Assembly (NCBI GenBank): GCA_001603905.1
Contig: LVAE01000016.1
Location: 1-64,000 of the forward strand
Direction of reading: 5' to 3'
Source of the DNA: Fibrobacterales bacterium Fibro_02
Lineage (GTDB): Bacteria > Fibrobacterota > Fibrobacteria > Fibrobacterales > Fibrobacteraceae
Length of the DNA: 64,000 nucleotides
Part shown: positions 60,448-64,000 of the stretch, one piece after another
Layout of the letters: the number at the start of each line of letters is the position of its first letter
Numbering within the stretch: position 1 is the first letter of the stretch
Notes under the pieces: generated by a model
The model's input: only the letters and a program-made list of their open reading frames with translations
Told to the model about the DNA's origin: nothing
The model's database searches: none
Made by a program: the position numbers and the translations under genes

Positions 60448-60655
60448 CAAGCCCTTTGGTACTGAAGACAAAATCAAGATGTTCGAACGCATGGGAGCGA
60501 CTGCTGCCATAATCGCGCTGATCATCATCATGCTGATTGAGTCGGGTTATGTTGGCGAATACAAGAACCTCGCCGATATGGGCCTTACCGCGATGATCGT
60601 GGTGCTGGCAGTTTCGCTCGTCGGCAGTCTTTTTTATAAGACGCGAAAAAAATAG
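60434..60655 (+). CDS. Small two-helix membrane protein
   Basis: 73 residues from ATG 60434, which has GGAGG 8 nt upstream; ATG 60428 is too close to that site. Two hydrophobic helices (ATAAIIALIIIMLIES and AMIVVLAVSLVGSLFY), ending KTRKK. It overlaps the prenyltransferase end by 14 nt, so it is part of the menaquinone operon. No family is recognised; a helper of the membrane enzymes is possible. Confidence 0.7.
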   Translation: MPFTNKPFGTEDKIKMFERMGATAAIIALIIIMLIESGYVGEYKNLADMGLTAMIVVLAVSLVGSLFYKTRKK

Positions 60656-60660
60656 CAGAA

Positions 60661-60931
60661 TACCTATAAAGGTTGGTTTCCCACCGTGTTTTATAGGTGC
60701 GTCATGCGAGATTTTTGTGGAGTGTACCTATAATTAGGCCTGAGGCAGTATTGTTATAGGTACAATGTTTAGTTTTGCAGATAAATTAATCGTATTTTTG
60801 CTAAAATCTTTCCGAAAAATACCTATAAGTTGACGCAAAATGGTGTCTTTTATAGGTCGAGCCGTCTTATATGGCTTCTTTTAACGAGTGCTTTGTACCT
60901 ATAAGAAAACTTTTTCCCTTTTTTTATAGGT
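60661..60931. repeat. Array of four inverted ACCTATAA / TTATAGGT pairs
   Basis: Eight copies of one 8-mer alternate strictly in orientation. Pairs: 60662-60669/60691-60698, 60726-60733/60754-60761, 60821-60828/60850-60857 and 60897-60904/60924-60931. Inner spacings are 21, 20, 21 and 19 nt, so each unit is 35-37 bp. Pairs 2 and 4 extend to GTACCTATAA/TTATAGGTAC. Inner sequences differ. The 319-bp gap 60656-60974 is AT-rich and has no credible ORF. Confidence 0.85.
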
Positions 60932-60974
60932 ACGTTTCAAAAAATGGGGGTTGAATTTCCGTGATTCGCGGTTG

Positions 60975-61874
60975 TTAGATTTCCAGGTCGGCGCTATATA
61001 CGGTTTCGACCGTTCCGTCGTCGCATTTGAATAGCAAGCTTCCGTCGTCTTGCATGTCGAGGATGGAGCCTGTTTTTTTGATGGCGCCTTCGCCGCTGTC
61101 GCGGTTCTGGTCGGTGCAATGGTTGTTGACGACAATCGTCCCGCGGGCGCCGATAAACTGGTCCATGCGCTTCCACGCGGCAACCCACGGGCGGATGCCG
61201 AAGGCGCGGAACTGCCCGACGGCACGTTCAAGGTTCGCGATAAGCATTTGCAGTAGCTTTTCGCGGTTGATGCGTTGGCCGCAGATATCCTTGAGGGTCG
61301 TGACGCTGCGGCCCAGGTGCGCGTAGTCGCCGGGGGAACTGTTCACGTTGATTCCCACGCCCATGCTGATGGCGGGTGCGTTTTTTGCCGCGGTTGAATG
61401 TTGCGCTCCGTCCGATTCCCTCTTTTTGATATAAACTAATTCGGCGAGTATCCCGCAGAACTTGTGCTTTCCGCAGAGGATGTCGTTGGGCCATTTGACG
61501 GTGACTTTTCCGATGTCCTGGTTGCCTAGGCCCTGGGCGTTGGCGTCGTCCTGAAGCCCCTTGAAAATTTCTGCGAAGGTAAGTGCTGCCACTTGCGTAA
61601 TCTGTGGCGCCGAGGCGAGCGGGATTCCGTCCAGCGGAATCAGGATGTTGAAGTAGAGGTTGAGGCCGGCGGGGGAGTCCCAGGTGCGTTCGTGACGGCC
61701 CCGTCCTGCCGTCTGCGTGTCGGCGACCATCAATGTGCCGGGTACAATTTCTCCGGCGGCGGCGCGGGCCTTCATTAAGCTGTGTGTACTTTCGAGACTT
61801 TTGAAGATATGCGCGGGGGCGTTATCGAAACCGCAGAGATGCCAATCGCAGAATGGTCGCTCGGGACTGAACAC
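60975..61874 (-). CDS. birA: Biotin--[acetyl-CoA-carboxylase] ligase
   Basis: 299 residues from GTG 61874. Catalytic loop GRGRHERTW, the KWPNDI segment with the conserved Lys, and KFCGILAEL. Attaches biotin to carrier proteins through biotinyl-AMP. No N-terminal helix-turn-helix is present, so it is the non-repressor class. An Ala/Lys insertion near residues 155-170 precedes the GVGINVN motif. It follows the small secreted gene by 2 nt; the operon reads away from the repeat array, which lies past its 3' end. Confidence 0.92.
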   Translation of the reverse strand: MFSPERPFCDWHLCGFDNAPAHIFKSLESTHSLMKARAAAGEIVPGTLMVADTQTAGRGRHERTWDSPAGLNLYFNILIPLDGIPLASAPQITQVAALTFAEIFKGLQDDANAQGLGNQDIGKVTVKWPNDILCGKHKFCGILAELVYIKKRESDGAQHSTAAKNAPAISMGVGINVNSSPGDYAHLGRSVTTLKDICGQRINREKLLQMLIANLERAVGQFRAFGIRPWVAAWKRMDQFIGARGTIVVNNHCTDQNRDSGEGAIKKTGSILDMQDDGSLLFKCDDGTVETVYSADLEI

Positions 61875-61876
61875 GG

Positions 61877-62302
61877 CTACTCGTCTTTTTTCTGGTCTTC
61901 GATCATCTTCAGGGCCTCTTCGGGGAAGATGGCGAAGTATTCCTTCTTCTTGTCTTCGAAGAGCTGCAACAGGCGTTCCTGCTCGAACTGCTCACGGTCA
62001 ATGTTCTGCATGAAGAATTCGTCGCGGGCGAAGTCGCGGGTGGTCATCATTTTCTTGATGTCCTCGGAGAGGTCCACCTCGTCCCAGAGGATGTAGTAGG
62101 AGCCGATGATGCCGTCGGCGAAGATGTCCACGTTCAGGGTGACGGAATTGTTCTTGGTCGAATCGACCAGTTCCACCTTGGTGTCGCGTTTTTCGGGTCG
62201 GAACACCTCTGCGTCGTTGATGGGTTTGTCCAGATCCTGAGCCCAGCAGAAAGCCGCTGCGCCAAGCAAGAACATCACCTTATGTTTGAACGGGAATGAC
62301 AT
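61877..62302 (-). CDS. Small secreted protein, function unknown
   Basis: 141 residues from ATG 62302, with a signal peptide (about 1-21, ending CWA). The mature part is acidic and helical at its end (REQFEQERLLQLFEDKKKEY). No family recognised. ATG 62317 is in frame upstream but adds residues before the signal core. It is in an operon with birA (2-nt gap). Confidence 0.68.
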   Translation of the reverse strand: MSFPFKHKVMFLLGAAAFCWAQDLDKPINDAEVFRPEKRDTKVELVDSTKNNSVTLNVDIFADGIIGSYYILWDEVDLSEDIKKMMTTRDFARDEFFMQNIDREQFEQERLLQLFEDKKKEYFAIFPEEALKMIEDQKKDE

Positions 62303-62319
62303 ACCCATAATATACAATG

Positions 62320-62342
62320 AAAAAGCCCCAAATAAAAGGGGC
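62320..62342 (-). terminator. Terminator of the MATE gene
   Basis: Reverse strand GCCCC/GGGGC stem with an AT loop followed by TTTTT, 56 nt after the MATE stop. Confidence 0.7.
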
Positions 62343-62397
62343 GAACAAAAAAGCGTGATGAAAAGCGACTAAAAAATTGAATTTGAGGTGCTTATGC

Positions 62398-63729
62398 TTA
62401 CACGACCCCGTATTCCTTCCACTTGCCGCCACGCCAGCGGATGTAGTTGACGATGGATCGGTAGAATTCGTCGGCGGCCATGCCGAGCCAGATGCCGACC
62501 AGTCCAAGGTGCAGGCCGAAGGCGAGCAGGAGGGCGGTGCCGAGGCCGCAGGTCCACATCATGGCGGAACCTACGATGGCGGGAAACTTGGAGTCGCCCG
62601 AGGCGCGGAGCGCCGAGGTGATGACCATGTTCGCTGCCTTGAACGGTTGCAGGATGACGTCGCACCAGAGGCAGTACCTGCCGAGGCGAATGATTTCGGG
62701 ATCGCTCGTGTAGAATGAAAGGAGTTGTTCTCCGAGGAGCGCCACGATGATGGCGACGATAAGTCCGCTTGCGCTGCCCGCAATGAGGCTCTGGTGAAGC
62801 CTGCGGTTTGCCTTGTCGAAGTCGTGGGCGCCTACAAGGTGAGCGACCAGGATCTGGTTCCCGCAGCTGAGGCCGACACTCAGGATAACGGCGAGCATGG
62901 CGAAGTTTGCACTGAAAATGCGAGCCGTCATGGCGACGATACCCAGATGCACCACGATGGCGGTGAGGACCACTTGAAATATCTGGAAGCTCACCGGCTC
63001 GACCGCGGCAGGAAAACCAATGCGGATCCAGTCGGGCAAAATGACGCGGGAACGCTTGAAATCGGTGCTGCGGATTTTATGGTGAACCTTGAATCGTAGG
63101 ATAAAGTACAAGATGGTCGAAGAGATGAGCCACGAAAGCATGGTGGCGAGCGCCACTCCCTTGACGCCCATCTGCGGAAAACCGAGGTAGCCATTCAAGA
63201 AGACCACGTTCATCGCGGCGTTCGAAATGATGGTGACGATGTTTCCGAGCAGGTTCCAGGTGGTAAGCCCGTGGGTGGCGATTAATGCGGTGAGTGTCGA
63301 TTGCAGGGCGCGGAAGGCGAAACCGATGGCGACGATGTGCAGAAAGTCGCGGGCGTGGTGGGCGGCTTCGCCGGTAAGTCCCATCCAGGCGACGATTTGA
63401 TTGGCAAGCGGGATGACGATCAGTGTAATGGCTATGCCGAGTAGAAGGCTTCCGAGCAGCACCATGGTCTGGGTGGTGCCCGCTTGCCTGGGGCGTTCGG
63501 CGCCGATAAACTGCGAGGCGATGCTCGCCCCTGCCTGGGCGAAAGCCTGGATGGCCATGAAGAGGGCGCCCAGGACGGGCATGAGTGCCCCCACGCCCGC
63601 CGCCGCTGTTTCTGACGTCCGCGACAGGAACCAGCTGTCCATCATCGGCTGGCACGTGGCGATACCGAAGGTAATAAAGAGCGGCCATGAAAGGCTCAAT
63701 AAGGAACGGTCCTTGACTTGCACCTGCAT
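62398..63729 (-). CDS. MATE-family efflux transporter
   Basis: 443 residues, about twelve membrane helices in two halves, the MATE/MOP layout. Segments such as PMMDSWFLSRTSETAAAGVG (first-half helix with the conserved small residues) and ILVAHLVGAHDFDKANRRLH (the loop repeated in each half) are typical. Exports drugs or metabolites with Na+ or H+; the substrate is unknown. TAAAATT ends 8 nt before ATG 63729, and no Shine-Dalgarno is seen. Confidence 0.88.
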   Translation of the reverse strand: MQVQVKDRSLLSLSWPLFITFGIATCQPMMDSWFLSRTSETAAAGVGALMPVLGALFMAIQAFAQAGASIASQFIGAERPRQAGTTQTMVLLGSLLLGIAITLIVIPLANQIVAWMGLTGEAAHHARDFLHIVAIGFAFRALQSTLTALIATHGLTTWNLLGNIVTIISNAAMNVVFLNGYLGFPQMGVKGVALATMLSWLISSTILYFILRFKVHHKIRSTDFKRSRVILPDWIRIGFPAAVEPVSFQIFQVVLTAIVVHLGIVAMTARIFSANFAMLAVILSVGLSCGNQILVAHLVGAHDFDKANRRLHQSLIAGSASGLIVAIIVALLGEQLLSFYTSDPEIIRLGRYCLWCDVILQPFKAANMVITSALRASGDSKFPAIVGSAMMWTCGLGTALLLAFGLHLGLVGIWLGMAADEFYRSIVNYIRWRGGKWKEYGVV

Positions 63730-63737
63730 ACGCTGCC

Positions 63738-63744
63738 AATTTTA
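63738..63744 (-). promoter_or_regulatory. TAAAATT -10-like element before the MATE gene
   Basis: TTTCTAAAATTGGC context on the reverse strand, close to the TCTAAATTTG form before uup and menG. Confidence 0.4.
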
Positions 63745-63809
63745 GAAATGCCCCCAGCAAAAAGCTAGAGGCAAAAAGAATACTTTTTGTATACGGATGT
63801 GTGCAGAAC

Positions 63810-64000
63810 TTATTCCCCGCGGTTCTTCGCGGCGACGTCCTTGTACCTGTTGTGGTCGGAGAGATTCTTGCTGAAAAAGTGCGTCATGCTTCCGTCGTCT
63901 TTTGCAACAAAGTAAAGGGCTTCGGTCTTGGCGGGGAACAGGGCCGCTTCGATAGCCTTGCGTCCTGGATTCGAAATCGGGCCCGGCATGAGTCCCTTGA
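63810..64000 (-). CDS. mltG: Endolytic transglycosylase MltG, C-terminal end
   Basis: Only the last ~63 codons are inside the window (stop TAA at 63810-63812). The visible part, GLMPGPISNPGRKAIEAAL followed by PAKTEALYFVAKDDGSMTHF, is the highly conserved end of MltG/YceG. MltG cuts nascent glycan strands at the inner membrane and helps set their length. The remainder lies beyond the window edge. Confidence 0.9.
   Translation of the reverse strand, partial: KGLMPGPISNPGRKAIEAALFPAKTEALYFVAKDDGSMTHFFSKNLSDHNRYKDVAAKNRGE

Noticed and set aside
60661..60931. CRISPR array
   Set aside because: The repeated unit is only 8-10 bp and alternates in orientation; spacers are irregular and no cas genes are nearby.
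60661..60931. DnaA-box cluster or replication origin
   Set aside because: TTATAGGTA differs from the TTATCCACA box at several positions, and dnaA, recF or gidA are not adjacent.

Overview
The window is chromosomal DNA from a Fibrobacter-type bacterium (phylum Fibrobacterota). The clearest lineage markers are a lipoprotein ending in the Fibrobacter succinogenes major paralogous domain (TIGR02145-like) and, overlapping its start by ATGA, a TIGR02147-family protein. Other features fit: a Gram-negative envelope gene set with many outer-membrane barrels and OmpA/TPR proteins, futalosine-route menaquinone genes, an Hc1-type histone-like protein, CotH-kinase and cadherin-like surface proteins, and strongly biased codon use in highly expressed genes. 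No phage, plasmid, IS element or CRISPR array was recognised.

Layout. 0-9 kb: a zinc-ribbon protein cut by the window edge, a stand-alone ComEC-type metallo-hydrolase, acyl-ACP thioesterase, aroA, a membrane-anchored solute-binding protein, a PBP4-DUF1460 fusion, and dnaN with a 50-residue membrane ORF abutting its start. 9-16 kb: a LytM/M23 protein, a two-gene partner-switching system (STAS antagonist plus a fused sensor/PP2C/HATPase), histidine and PAP2 phosphatases, ackA. 15.7-23.3 kb: secreted and lineage-specific genes (cadherin-like adhesin, TIGR02147/lipoprotein pair, Rpn-type nuclease). 23.5-34.5 kb: uup, two paralogous barrels, a membrane spermidine-synthase-like protein, tyrS, a PfkB kinase, mqnB, mqnD and the Hc1-like gene.

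34.7-45.7 kb is the most striking block: OmpA-beta-helix protein, PorV-like barrel-TPR fusion, a 1297-residue TPR protein, one MotA/TolQ/ExbB protein, two ExbD-like proteins and an AgmX/PglI-type TonB-like protein. One TolQ-type plus two TolR-type subunits next to TPR, OmpA and AgmX-like proteins resembles the Agl-Glt motor of Myxococcus; a trans-envelope motor or energised transport complex is proposed. 47.7-53.2 kb is the elongasome operon mreBCD-mrdA-rodA, followed by comF. 54-58 kb holds tRNA-Ser(UGA), a GAF/HD-GYP c-di-GMP hydrolase, tRNA-Phe(GAA) and a CotH lipoprotein. 58.2-60.7 kb is the late menaquinone operon (menG, ubiX, ubiA/mqnP). The end carries birA, a MATE transporter and the C terminus of mltG.

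Non-coding signals of note: (i) four regularly built inverted pairs of ACCTATAA/TTATAGGT in the 319-bp gap before birA, with single half-sites at two other promoters; (ii) a nearly identical promoter element upstream of only the ComEC-like and ComF genes; (iii) -10-like hexamers 5-9 nt before start codons lacking a Shine-Dalgarno, suggesting leaderless mRNAs; (iv) intergenic heptanucleotide tandem repeats at three loci; (v) a small dispersed hairpin with a compensatory change between its two copies. Frames antisense to the highly biased genes are long but judged spurious.
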